Shown piece after piece: positions 1-4,779 of a DNA stretch of 5,374 bases. The notes below the pieces were generated by a model. That model did not search any database. It worked only from the letters and a program-made list of their open reading frames with translations, and was not told the DNA's origin. Position 1 is the first letter of the stretch. Each line of letters opens with the position of its first letter. Source of the DNA: Syntrophomonadaceae bacterium (GTDB lineage: Bacteria > Bacillota > Dethiobacteria > DTU022). The position numbers were made by a program, and so were the translations under genes. The stretch covers positions 1-5,374 of the forward strand of contig PWEB01000187.1 of the NCBI GenBank assembly GCA_003553305.1. The letters run 5' to 3'.

Positions 1-1
1 A

Positions 2-415
2 GTTATTTTGAGCGAAGCCGAAAATGACATGTACAAAAATAAGCTTGCTAATAGCCGGAGCACAAAAAGCGCTGTCCTCAATGCTTTGCAAAAGACGCTG
101 GAAGCAAAAAGTTTCGAAACAGAAGAACATTCTAATAACATACAGGCAGTTGCCCTTCAAATCGGGGAGAAGCTGGAGCTTCCAGAAACTGAACTGAACC
201 GGTTGAGATTGTTGAGCTCCCTTCATGATATAGGTAAGATAAATATACCTGAGGACGTATTGACGAAAGAAGGCTCGCTTTCCAATGAAGAATGGGAGTT
301 AGTAAAGAAACATCCAGAAATAGGTTGGAGAATTACACGAGCTACAGATGAATTTGTCCACGTGGCTGATGAGATATTGGCGCACCTCACCCCTGACTCA
401 GCCACAAACAAATAG
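2..415 (+). CDS. C-terminal part of a GGDEF/HD-GYP cyclic-di-GMP signalling protein, truncated at its 3' end (probable pseudogene)
   Basis: The reading frame is already open at the left edge, so the gene starts outside the window. A TTG at 8 is only an internal codon candidate. Residues are numbered from that TTG. The first residues (SEAENDMYKNKL) match the last helix of a GGDEF domain. A linker around residues 14-40 (SRSTKSAVLNALQKTLEAKS, then ETEEH) is typical of GGDEF-HD-GYP fusions. The HD half of the HD-GYP fold follows: H41, the HD pair H73-D74 in LHDIGKINIP, H102 in KKHPEIG, and H126 in EILAH. HD-GYP domains hydrolyse cyclic-di-GMP at a two- or three-metal centre. Here the frame leaves the family right after H126: the second His of the usual HHERWDGxGYP motif, the GYP triad and roughly the last 80-90 residues are missing, and an unrelated tail (LTPDSATNK) ends at a TAG. 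I could not find the missing part in other frames downstream. Phosphodiesterase activity is therefore unlikely, though an upstream GGDEF domain could still work. Confidence 0.82.
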   Translation, partial: VILSEAENDMYKNKLANSRSTKSAVLNALQKTLEAKSFETEEHSNNIQAVALQIGEKLELPETELNRLRLLSSLHDIGKINIPEDVLTKEGSLSNEEWELVKKHPEIGWRITRATDEFVHVADEILAHLTPDSATNK

Positions 416-421
416 GGATTG

Positions 422-450
422 GCAGAGCAAATAACTGTCCCCTGTTCTGC
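422..450. repeat. Imperfect hairpin just downstream of the truncated HD-GYP ORF
   Basis: GCAGAGCA (422-429) can pair with TGTTCTGC (443-450) over 8 base pairs with one G-U wobble, around a 13-base loop. No run of T follows, so it is not a standard intrinsic terminator. It begins 7 bases after the stop codon of the truncated gene. Confidence 0.3.
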
Positions 451-531
451 GCAATATGGACCAAGCAGAAGTTAGGGTAAATTGTAGGGGCTTTAATTGA
501 AATCTGATTTGCTGCTGTCCTTCTTTCCAGC

Positions 532-637
532 CCTTTACTGTTAAAGGTGAGTAATGCATACACTTCATACCCCGAATAGGAAAACGCTAAGCGTTGCTAT
601 GGATTCAGTCCGTGAATCACAGGAAGAATACTCTTCC
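532..637. repeat. Cluster of four short perfect inverted repeats
   Basis: Four perfect 6-bp stems with short loops lie within 106 bases: CCTTTA/TAAAGG (532-547, 4-base loop), AACGCT/AGCGTT (583-595, 1-base centre), GATTCA/TGAATC (602-618, 5-base loop) and GGAAGA/TCTTCC (622-637, 4-base loop). The last three are almost back to back. They have different sequences, so this is not one repeated operator. They could be a structured leader, protein binding sites or chance. They lie upstream of a possible promoter for the aldolase gene. Confidence 0.4.
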
Positions 638-700
638 AGGAAAAAACTTCTTGAGTTTGATGTTTTGGACATGACCTCCTATATTTTGTGCTACAATTGA
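554..700 (+). CDS. Small 48-residue ORF of doubtful reality
   Basis: An ATG at 554 opens a 48-codon frame ending at TGA 698-700. A purine-rich AAAGGTGAG lies only 2 bases before the ATG, which is too close for a good ribosome binding site; an internal ATG at residue 16 has none. The predicted peptide is polar (residues 17-33 include DSVRESQEEYSSRKKLL) with no signal peptide, membrane segment or motif I recognise. The three perfect inverted repeats at 583-637 lie inside it, which argues that the DNA may be structural or regulatory rather than coding. No function is proposed. Confidence 0.15.
   Translation: MHTLHTPNRKTLSVAMDSVRESQEEYSSRKKLLEFDVLDMTSYILCYN
689..697 (+). promoter_or_regulatory. 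Possible extended -10 promoter for the aldolase gene
   Basis: TGCTACAAT carries the TG dinucleotide of an extended -10 element followed by TACAAT, one base off the TATAAT consensus. The nearest -35-like hexamer, TTGGAC at 665-670, is 21 bases away, too far for normal pairing, so the extended -10 would have to act largely alone. Transcription would start near 704 and leave a leader of about 120 bases before the aldolase start. Confidence 0.3.
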
Positions 701-717
701 AGAAGGCAGGTTTTATT

Positions 718-791
718 ATGGGGAAACTTGATCAAGGGACAGACTGTATTTAGACTATTTGAGACAAATCAAGGATAGAATATCTCGTTAA
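718..791 (+). pseudogene. Possible remnant of a gene start (unknown family)
   Basis: AAGGCAGG at 703-710 is followed 7 bases later by an ATG at 718, an arrangement that looks like real translation initiation. The frame gives only MGKLDQGTDCI before a TAG at 751-753. Stepping back one base at 750 gives LDYLRQIKDRISR and then TAA at 789-791. This may be a decayed 5' end with a frameshift, perhaps of a transposase, but the family is not recognised. It could equally be chance. Confidence 0.2.
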
Positions 792-810
792 AAGAAAATT
801 ATTAAGCAAT

Positions 811-816
811 GGGGTG
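811..816 (+). promoter_or_regulatory. Ribosome binding site of the aldolase gene
   Basis: GGGGTG lies 6 bases before the ATG at 823. It is a weaker match to the anti-Shine-Dalgarno sequence than the sites of the 1974 and 4917 genes, but it is well spaced. The protein start MNKKQSEVMQSGQGF aligns with the family's usual N-terminus, which supports this start. Confidence 0.6.
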
Positions 817-822
817 CATTGA

Positions 823-1710
823 ATGAACAAGAAACAAAGTGAAGTAATGCAAAGCGGCCAGGGATTTGTGGCTGCGCTCGATCAGAGTGGAGGAAGCACA
901 CCTAAAGCGCTTGCAGGTTATGGAATATCTGAGGACCAATATGAAAGCGAAGATGAGATGTTCGACCTGGTTCATGCTATGAGGACTAGAATCATTAGCA
1001 GTCCGTCCTTTACATCGAAGCATATTCTGGCAGCGATTTTATTCGAGAATACTATGGATCGAACCATAGAAGATTTATATACGGGGGATTATCTGTGGGA
1101 GAAAAAGGGTATCGTTCCTATTCTCAAGGTAGATAAAGGCCTGGAAGAGAAAGCAGAAGGGGTTCAGCTGATGAAGCCCATAACAGATTTGGATTCCAAG
1201 TTGGACCGGGCAGCAGAACGAAAGATGTTCGGAACAAAGATGAGATCTGTCATAAAAAGCGCTAATCCTGCAGGAATTAAAAAAAATGTTGAGCAGCAAT
1301 TTTTCTACGGCAAAAAAATCATTGCAGCAGACTTTGTTCCTATCCTGGAGCCTGAAATCGATATAAAGAGCCCTGATAAAGCAGAATCAGAGAGATTAAT
1401 GAAGATAGAAATATTACAGCACCTGAATAACCTTTCTGAGGACGAAACAATTATGCTGAAGCTTTCTATACCAGATGAAGATGGTTTTTATTCTGAATTA
1501 GTTGAGCATCCAAAGGTTATGCGTGTAGTAGCGCTTTCCGGTGGTTATAGCAGAGAAGAAGCGGTTATAAGGTTAGAGCGAAACCCCGGACTAATTGCTA
1601 GTTTTTCCAGGGCATTGCTAGAAGGCCTTAATTTTCATCAATCAGATGAAGAATTTAATGCTATGCTGGGCAGCTCTATAGAAGATATTTACAGGGCATC
1701 GGTTACATAA
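823..1710 (+). CDS. fda: Class I fructose-bisphosphate aldolase
   Basis: This enzyme reversibly splits fructose 1,6-bisphosphate into dihydroxyacetone phosphate and glyceraldehyde 3-phosphate in cytosolic glycolysis/gluconeogenesis (EC 4.1.2.13), using a Schiff-base lysine and no metal. At 295 residues it matches the short bacterial class I family (Staphylococcus Fda type) over its whole length. Visible signatures: AALDQSGGSTPKAL with D20 (the counterpart of the catalytic Asp in LAADESTG of animal aldolases), LKVDKG with K102, FGTKMRS with K139, VPILEPEID with E176, MLKLSIP with K213 as the expected Schiff-base lysine, and the phosphate-binding VALSGGYSREEA around 236-247. All expected catalytic residues are present, so the enzyme should be active. 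Residue roles come from family knowledge. It stands alone between a hairpin-rich stretch and a terminator-like structure, so it is probably a single-gene transcript. Confidence 0.96.
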   Translation: MNKKQSEVMQSGQGFVAALDQSGGSTPKALAGYGISEDQYESEDEMFDLVHAMRTRIISSPSFTSKHILAAILFENTMDRTIEDLYTGDYLWEKKGIVPILKVDKGLEEKAEGVQLMKPITDLDSKLDRAAERKMFGTKMRSVIKSANPAGIKKNVEQQFFYGKKIIAADFVPILEPEIDIKSPDKAESERLMKIEILQHLNNLSEDETIMLKLSIPDEDGFYSELVEHPKVMRVVALSGGYSREEAVIRLERNPGLIASFSRALLEGLNFHQSDEEFNAMLGSSIEDIYRASVT

Positions 1711-1716
1711 ATCTAT

Positions 1717-1746
1717 CCAGGCGCGCCAGGGACTCGAGGCGCCCGG
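1717..1746 (+). other. GC-rich hairpin after the aldolase gene
   Basis: CCAGGCGC (1717-1724) can pair with GCGCCCGG (1739-1746): eight positions with one A-C mismatch around a 14-base loop. An alternative pairing of 1723-1727 with 1738-1742 is also possible. It starts 6 bases after the stop codon. The core at 1720-1747 is 24 of 28 G or C, far above its surroundings. It may be part of the transcript end together with the next hairpin; the two share 1745-1746. Confidence 0.4.
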
Positions 1747-1794
1747 GGAAATTCCTCTTTTCTAATTAACCCATTTCCCCTTGTTTTTATTTTT
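1745..1794 (+). terminator. Probable intrinsic terminator of the aldolase gene
   Basis: GGGGAAAT (1745-1752) and ATTTCCCC (1773-1780) form a perfect 8-bp stem, followed at once by TTGTTTTTATTTT (1781-1793). The 20-base loop is longer than usual, which lowers certainty, but a perfect stem plus a T-rich tract just after a stop codon is the expected pattern. Confidence 0.55.
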
Positions 1795-1883
1795 GCAGGT
1801 TACGAAGGGCTGGGTATTAGTAAGGCAGTTTTCAATGGGTGCCGCCAAAGATTGCCAATGGCTTTTACCAAACAGTGAATTAT

Positions 1884-1923
1884 TTGATAAGCAGGAATTC
1901 TGCTGGAAATATAGAAGTATAAT
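1884..1923 (+). promoter_or_regulatory. Candidate promoter for the duplicated Cys4-protein gene
   Basis: TATAAT at 1918-1923 matches the -10 consensus exactly and lies about 50 bases before the ATG at 1974. No good -35 sits at 17 bases; the nearest, TTGATA (1884-1889), is 28 bases away and would suit only a different -10 such as AATATA at 1908-1913. Between the boxes lies AGCAG-GAATT-CTGCT (1890-1904), a perfect 5-bp inverted repeat around a 5-base centre that could be an operator. The rest of 1795-1883 shows no riboswitch I recognise. Confidence 0.35.
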
Positions 1924-1973
1924 TCAAAATTATCTGTTCAGCAATGTAAAACCTTTAACCTGGAGGTGGGAAA

Positions 1974-2861
1974 ATGTTTAAAAACCGGGAAAAAATTATG
2001 GCCCGGGTAGCAGAAATGCCCAGGGGAGAAAAATCGCCTTCAAACCGCTATTGGTGCCTGACCTGCAAAATGCTTTTTTCGATGGAGGAACCTGTTTGTC
2101 CCTATATGTCCAAGATATGTATCAATACCCCTATCCCCGTGGAGCTGGCTGGTCCGGAATCGACAATTAGCCTGGAAAAAATCGGCCTGTTTTATCCAAA
2201 AATCCCGCAAAAAATGCTGGCTTTTTTGGCAAAAGGCGATCCAAAAGATATTGCCAGGCTGTGGGTCGAAAAATATTTTGATTTTCTTGAGCAATGGAAT
2301 TTTGCATATAAGCATGAACCGATGCAGACCATTAAAAGTTTTATTATCACAATATCGGGCAGTGAAACCGGGCAGCGAATCCGTTCCGGTGAAATCTCCA
2401 TGATTATCACTGACCTGGAGAAAGTATGGGATCAAGATAGATTTTTTAGTATTTTAGAGCCTGCTCTGGAATTGTTAAAAGAAAAATTAGCAGTGGAGGA
2501 GACAATTAAACTGGACAGCCTTGATATCTTAGGCGAAATGGATACGGGCAAATATTTTTGCCCTATGTGCAGCAAATTCTTTGAATTCTCAACCCAGAAA
2601 GATTCGATCACCTGCCCGCTGATGGCTCAGAAGTGCATGGCCGTACCGACAAACATCAATAATATCAAGTACAAACTCGATCACCTGGTCCGGGTTTACG
2701 ACTACACCCCGGATATCTACAAGAAAATGGCCGAGGCTTTAGATGCTCAACCGGATGCTAAGGATTATCTGCGCGAGGTCCTGACAGAAGAGTGGCTTTT
2801 CGAAGTCGATGATCAGGGACTGGATCAGGTAAGCAGTTTGCTGGGCGTAAAAGATTTATAG
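1974..2861 (+). CDS. Protein of unknown function with two tandem Cys4-plus-helix modules
   Basis: I do not recognise this 295-residue protein. The start is well set: GGAGGTGGG at 1961-1969 lies 4 bases before the ATG. The sequence holds two similar halves. Module 1 has C28-x2-C31, then C42-P-x-M-x3-C49 and a Pro at 53. Module 2 has C196-x2-C199, then C214-P-x-M-x3-C221 and a Pro at 225. About 25 residues after each, a helix begins with P-x-I-x2-K-M-x3-L (75-85 and 246-256). Each four-cysteine set looks like a zinc-ribbon-type or other metal site, which is inference. No signal peptide or membrane segment is visible, so it is probably cytosolic. A charged helical linker (about 140-190) joins the halves. 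The GNAT gene follows after 44 bases and is probably co-transcribed, suggesting but not showing a shared role. Metal binding, nucleic acid binding or a scaffold role all remain open. Confidence 0.85.
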   Translation: MFKNREKIMARVAEMPRGEKSPSNRYWCLTCKMLFSMEEPVCPYMSKICINTPIPVELAGPESTISLEKIGLFYPKIPQKMLAFLAKGDPKDIARLWVEKYFDFLEQWNFAYKHEPMQTIKSFIITISGSETGQRIRSGEISMIITDLEKVWDQDRFFSILEPALELLKEKLAVEETIKLDSLDILGEMDTGKYFCPMCSKFFEFSTQKDSITCPLMAQKCMAVPTNINNIKYKLDHLVRVYDYTPDIYKKMAEALDAQPDAKDYLREVLTEEWLFEVDDQGLDQVSSLLGVKDL

Positions 2862-2884
2862 AAAACCTGGTTATGGGCATTTAA

Positions 2885-2890
2885 AGAGGT
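2885..2890 (+). promoter_or_regulatory. Distant ribosome binding site of the GNAT gene
   Basis: AGAGGT is the only Shine-Dalgarno-like sequence here and lies 15 bases before the ATG at 2906, about twice the usual spacing. An in-frame TGA at 2894-2896 rules out an earlier start, and the next in-frame ATG (residue 21) would remove the first strand of the domain. Translation may be weak or coupled to the upstream gene. Confidence 0.4.
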
Positions 2891-2905
2891 AGTTGAAAAC
2901 AAAAG

Positions 2906-3406
2906 ATGAGTGAAACAAATGATAGCCACGAGATTATCATTCGCAATAGACTTCAGCCGGGAGATATGGGCTCAATAATCTATTTGCATGGGATACTCTA
3001 TGCTGATCAATGTGGTTTTAATTATACTTTTGAACCTTATGTTGCTGCTCCCCTGGCCGAATTTGTAAAGTTCTTTAACTCAAGGGAGCGGATCTGGATA
3101 GTAGAAAAAGACGGATCAGTGATGGGTTCGGCTGCCTTGGTCAGGGCTTCCGATCAGGAAGCTCAACTGCGCTGGCTACTGCTTCACCCGAAAATCAGGG
3201 GCCTTGGAGTCGGTAGAAAGCTCGTAGAGGAAGTAATCTTATTTGCCCAGGAATGCGGATATCACTCAATATTTTTATTAACGGTTGATATTTTGCCCCA
3301 GGCAGCATGTCTTTACCGGTCAGTCGGTTTCAAAATCACTGAAGAAACAAGAATCGAGCTGTGGGGCATAGAAATGACTGAACAAAAGTACGAAATTAAA
3401 CTATAG
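2906..3406 (+). CDS. GNAT-family N-acetyltransferase
   Basis: GNAT enzymes transfer an acetyl group from acetyl-CoA to an amine on a small molecule or protein. The 166 residues cover one complete domain. The acetyl-CoA pyrophosphate loop is clear: R98-G-L-G101-V-G103 inside LHPKIRGLGVGRKLVEEV, following the usual beta-4 strand (QLRWLLL). The N-terminal segment IRNRLQPGDMGSIIYLHGIL and the later YRSVGFKITEE (motif B region) resemble the GNAT half of MarR-GNAT fusion proteins, but no MarR domain is present. The substrate cannot be told from the sequence. It lies 44 bases after the duplicated Cys4-protein gene on the same strand with no terminator between, so the two are probably one operon. Its 3' end faces the convergent thioesterase gene. 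Confidence 0.92.
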   Translation: MSETNDSHEIIIRNRLQPGDMGSIIYLHGILYADQCGFNYTFEPYVAAPLAEFVKFFNSRERIWIVEKDGSVMGSAALVRASDQEAQLRWLLLHPKIRGLGVGRKLVEEVILFAQECGYHSIFLLTVDILPQAACLYRSVGFKITEETRIELWGIEMTEQKYEIKL

Positions 3407-3414
3407 ATTATGCG

Positions 3415-3480
3415 GGGGCAGGGATGTTCCGGGTGCGAAGTTTTTACCGCAGGTGCAGATAGAAAGTGGCCCCTCGCCCC
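3415..3480. terminator. GC-rich hairpin between convergent genes, possible two-way transcript end
   Basis: GGGGCAGGG (3415-3423) pairs with CCCTCGCCCC (3471-3480) over 9 base pairs with one bulged C. The 47-base interior contains a smaller stem, TGCG/CGCA (3434-3437 with 3448-3451). No T run follows on either strand, so it is not a classic intrinsic terminator, but its place between two converging genes suits a transcript-end or blocking structure. Confidence 0.35.
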
Positions 3481-3499
3481 GGTTGTCCTGATTAATTCC

Positions 3500-3507
3500 A
3501 GGAGGTG
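3500..3507 (+). other. Orphan Shine-Dalgarno sequence without a gene
   Basis: AGGAGGTG is a near-perfect ribosome binding site on the plus strand, but no ATG, GTG or TTG lies at a useful distance; the nearest downstream TTG (3532) is 24 bases on. A GTG overlapping the site itself would give only 18 codons. It may be left over from a lost gene or be chance. Confidence 0.25.
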
Positions 3508-3540
3508 TTACTTTATATAATTAGAATCGCTTTGCATCCA

Positions 3541-3948
3541 CTATATTTCAGTAGAGATTAGATGTTTTGACAGGTCGGAAGGAATGGGTGTGCTTTTTCT
3601 TGTTTCCATGCCGATGGTTACTATGGTTACATGGGTACTGATCACTTTTTTCATCGAATCCTTCTTAAATATTTCCTGAAGAAAAACAAAGCTGCTTTTG
3701 CCAGCTTTAACCGGAGAAGTTACAACCAGCAAAATATCATCTTTCAGGCATTCACCCAGGTAATCAATATTGATATTAACCGAAGCCAATCCAATTCCCC
3801 GGGCAATCAGATTGTCAAAAGAGCAGTTTGCCTTTTTAAACCAGTCTTCTCTGCCCCATTCCAGGTATTCCAGATACTTGGCATTATTGACGTGACCCAT
3901 AGAATCAACTTCTGTAGAGCGGACCGGTATTTCCAGGGTGGTTTTCAT
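3541..3948 (-). CDS. Acyl-CoA thioesterase (4HBT / hotdog fold)
   Basis: Members of this family hydrolyse acyl-CoA thioesters to the free acid and CoA in the cytosol. The 135 residues (numbered from the ATG at 3948) are the usual length of a single hotdog domain. The signature VRSTEVDSMGHVNNAKYLEYLEWGRE at residues 9-34 is the active-site segment of the YbgC/FadM-like group: D15 is the expected catalytic Asp, and GHVNN starts the central helix. The SVNINIDYLGECLKDD segment is the usual second strand pair. The start is the ATG at 3948, not the in-frame TTG at 3957: AAGGAG on the minus strand (3958-3963) touches the TTG but lies 9 bases before the ATG. It is downstream of pcm on the same strand with a 140-base gap containing a hairpin, so co-transcription is uncertain. 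The acyl substrate is unknown. Confidence 0.92.
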   Translation of the reverse strand: MKTTLEIPVRSTEVDSMGHVNNAKYLEYLEWGREDWFKKANCSFDNLIARGIGLASVNINIDYLGECLKDDILLVVTSPVKAGKSSFVFLQEIFKKDSMKKVISTHVTIVTIGMETRKSTPIPSDLSKHLISTEI

Positions 3949-3957
3949 AAAAAGCAA

Positions 3958-3963
3958 CTCCTT
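3958..3963 (-). promoter_or_regulatory. Ribosome binding site that fixes the thioesterase start
   Basis: On the minus strand this reads AAGGAG and sits 9 bases before the ATG at 3948-3946. The alternative TTG at 3957-3955 would directly abut it, leaving no spacing, so the shorter 135-residue protein is preferred. Confidence 0.7.
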
Positions 3964-3999
3964 GCTGTAAAAGTATCATTGCGATTCGGCATTTTAAAT

Positions 4000-4068
4000 A
4001 ATAAAATATCCCGGCTTCATATATTAACGATTACCGGACCTGGTTTCTATCAACAAGAAAAGCCGGAT
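4000..4068 (-). terminator. Terminator-like hairpin after pcm
   Basis: Reading the minus strand, ATCCGGCTT (4068-4060) pairs with AAGCCGGGAT (4017-4008) over 9 base pairs with one bulged G, followed by ATTTTATT (4007-4000). The 42-base loop is much longer than in a normal intrinsic terminator. It could partly separate pcm from the thioesterase gene or be a structured leader of the latter. Immediately beyond is the AT-rich inverted repeat ATTTTA/TAAAAT (3991-4007). Confidence 0.35.
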
Positions 4069-4088
4069 GCTTCTGCCTGTAATAAACC

Positions 4089-4736
4089 TTAATAATCCTG
4101 ATCCTCTATCAAAGGCAGGAAGCGGCAGCCCAAGGTTTTTTGTTTGGTGATATTTCCTTGCCGGTCTTTACTGATTACCATCAATTCCTGTTCTCGGGAA
4201 CCGCCAACAGGTATGACCATTATACTGTTATAGGCAAGTTGCTCCAGTAATAAGGAGGGGATATGATTAGCAGCAGCTGCTACAAGGATACCGCCAAAGG
4301 GGGCTTTTTCGGGCCATCCTTTAGTTCCGTCCCCCACTTTTATGCTAATGTTATTATAACCTGGCTCTTTTAGCACTTTATCAGCATCCTGGGATAGCTT
4401 TTCAAATCTTTCAATAGTATATACATGCTCAACTATTTCAGCCAGAATTGCTGTCTGGTATCCCGAACCGGTCCCTATTTCCAAAACCTTTTCATCACCG
4501 ATTAAATCCAAAGCTTCAGTCATCAGGGCCACCATATAGGGTTGTGAAATGGTTTGATTATGGTCAATGGGCAGGGGGAAATCTTCATAGGCCTTAAAAC
4601 GTTGCTCCGGGCTTACAAATAAGTGTCTGGGCACCTTGTAAAAAGCATCTAAGACTTTTTTGTTTGTTATGCCCCGACGCATTAATTGGGTCTCAACCAT
4701 GTTTTGTCGAAGTTTACTATAGTTTTGGATAAACAT
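4089..4736 (-). CDS. pcm: Protein-L-isoaspartate O-methyltransferase
   Basis: This enzyme uses S-adenosylmethionine to methylate L-isoaspartyl residues in aged proteins, starting their repair to aspartate (EC 2.1.1.77); it is cytosolic. The 215 residues match the family's usual length. Visible in order: MVETQLMRRGI (13-23), VPRHLFV (35-41), YEDFPLPIDHNQTISQPYMV (50-69) with the conserved TISQP, the SAM-binding motif VLEIGTGSGYQTA (84-96), the acidic end of strand 2 (E109 in YTIER), VGDGTKGWPEKAPF (134-147), ILVAAAANHIP, and VIPVGG (174-179). One oddity: the family usually has Asp in the 'PFDxI' position, here Gly148 (codon GGC, 4295-4293). Start: ATG at 4736, with GGAG about 12 bases upstream and an in-frame TAA further up. 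A good sigma-A promoter precedes it. It is divergent from the flavoprotein gene and followed by the thioesterase gene. Confidence 0.96.
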   Translation of the reverse strand: MFIQNYSKLRQNMVETQLMRRGITNKKVLDAFYKVPRHLFVSPEQRFKAYEDFPLPIDHNQTISQPYMVALMTEALDLIGDEKVLEIGTGSGYQTAILAEIVEHVYTIERFEKLSQDADKVLKEPGYNNISIKVGDGTKGWPEKAPFGGILVAAAANHIPSLLLEQLAYNSIMVIPVGGSREQELMVISKDRQGNITKQKTLGCRFLPLIEDQDY

Positions 4737-4779
4737 CGATTTTATAATCTCCGCTTTCTTTGTTTAAGGATCTACATAT

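Larger units (their letters stand above)
416..822. other. Gene-poor, hairpin-rich stretch between the truncated HD-GYP gene and the aldolase
   Basis: About 400 bases with no recognisable gene. What can be seen: an imperfect stem at 422-450 and four short perfect inverted repeats at 532-547, 583-595, 602-618 and 622-637; a 48-codon ORF at 554-700 without recognised homology; an extended -10-like box at 689-697; an 11-codon ORF at 718-753 with a plausible ribosome binding site, which may be a decayed gene start; and the palindrome CTTGATCAAG at 727-736. The missing half of the HD-GYP domain is not here in any frame I can recognise. The stretch may be the scar of a deletion or of a decayed mobile element, but no terminal repeats or transposase motif support a specific element. 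Confidence 0.5.

Noticed and set aside
416..822. A complete insertion sequence interrupting the HD-GYP gene
   Set aside because: No terminal inverted repeats, target duplication, transposase motif or resumption of the HD-GYP frame is visible, so only a remnant can be suggested.
1795..1883. A possible riboswitch upstream of the 1974 gene
   Set aside because: Short self-complementary bits (such as GCCAATGGC) are present, but I could not match the stretch to any riboswitch consensus I know, including cyclic-di-GMP, SAM, glycine, fluoride and ykkC types.
1781..1981. A 66-codon plus-strand ORF overlapping the start of the duplicated Cys4-protein gene
   Set aside because: It begins inside the T-rich terminator tract with a TTG, has no ribosome binding site or recognisable domain, and contains the candidate promoter and ribosome binding site of the 1974 gene.
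2040..2435. A 131-codon minus-strand ORF inside the duplicated Cys4-protein gene
   Set aside because: The plus-strand gene has a strong ribosome binding site and internally repeated cysteine modules; the minus frame has neither.
3631..4092. A 153-codon plus-strand ORF antisense to the thioesterase gene
   Set aside because: It mirrors a well-supported minus-strand thioesterase with catalytic motif and good ribosome binding site, and it shows no domain and an odd composition of its own.
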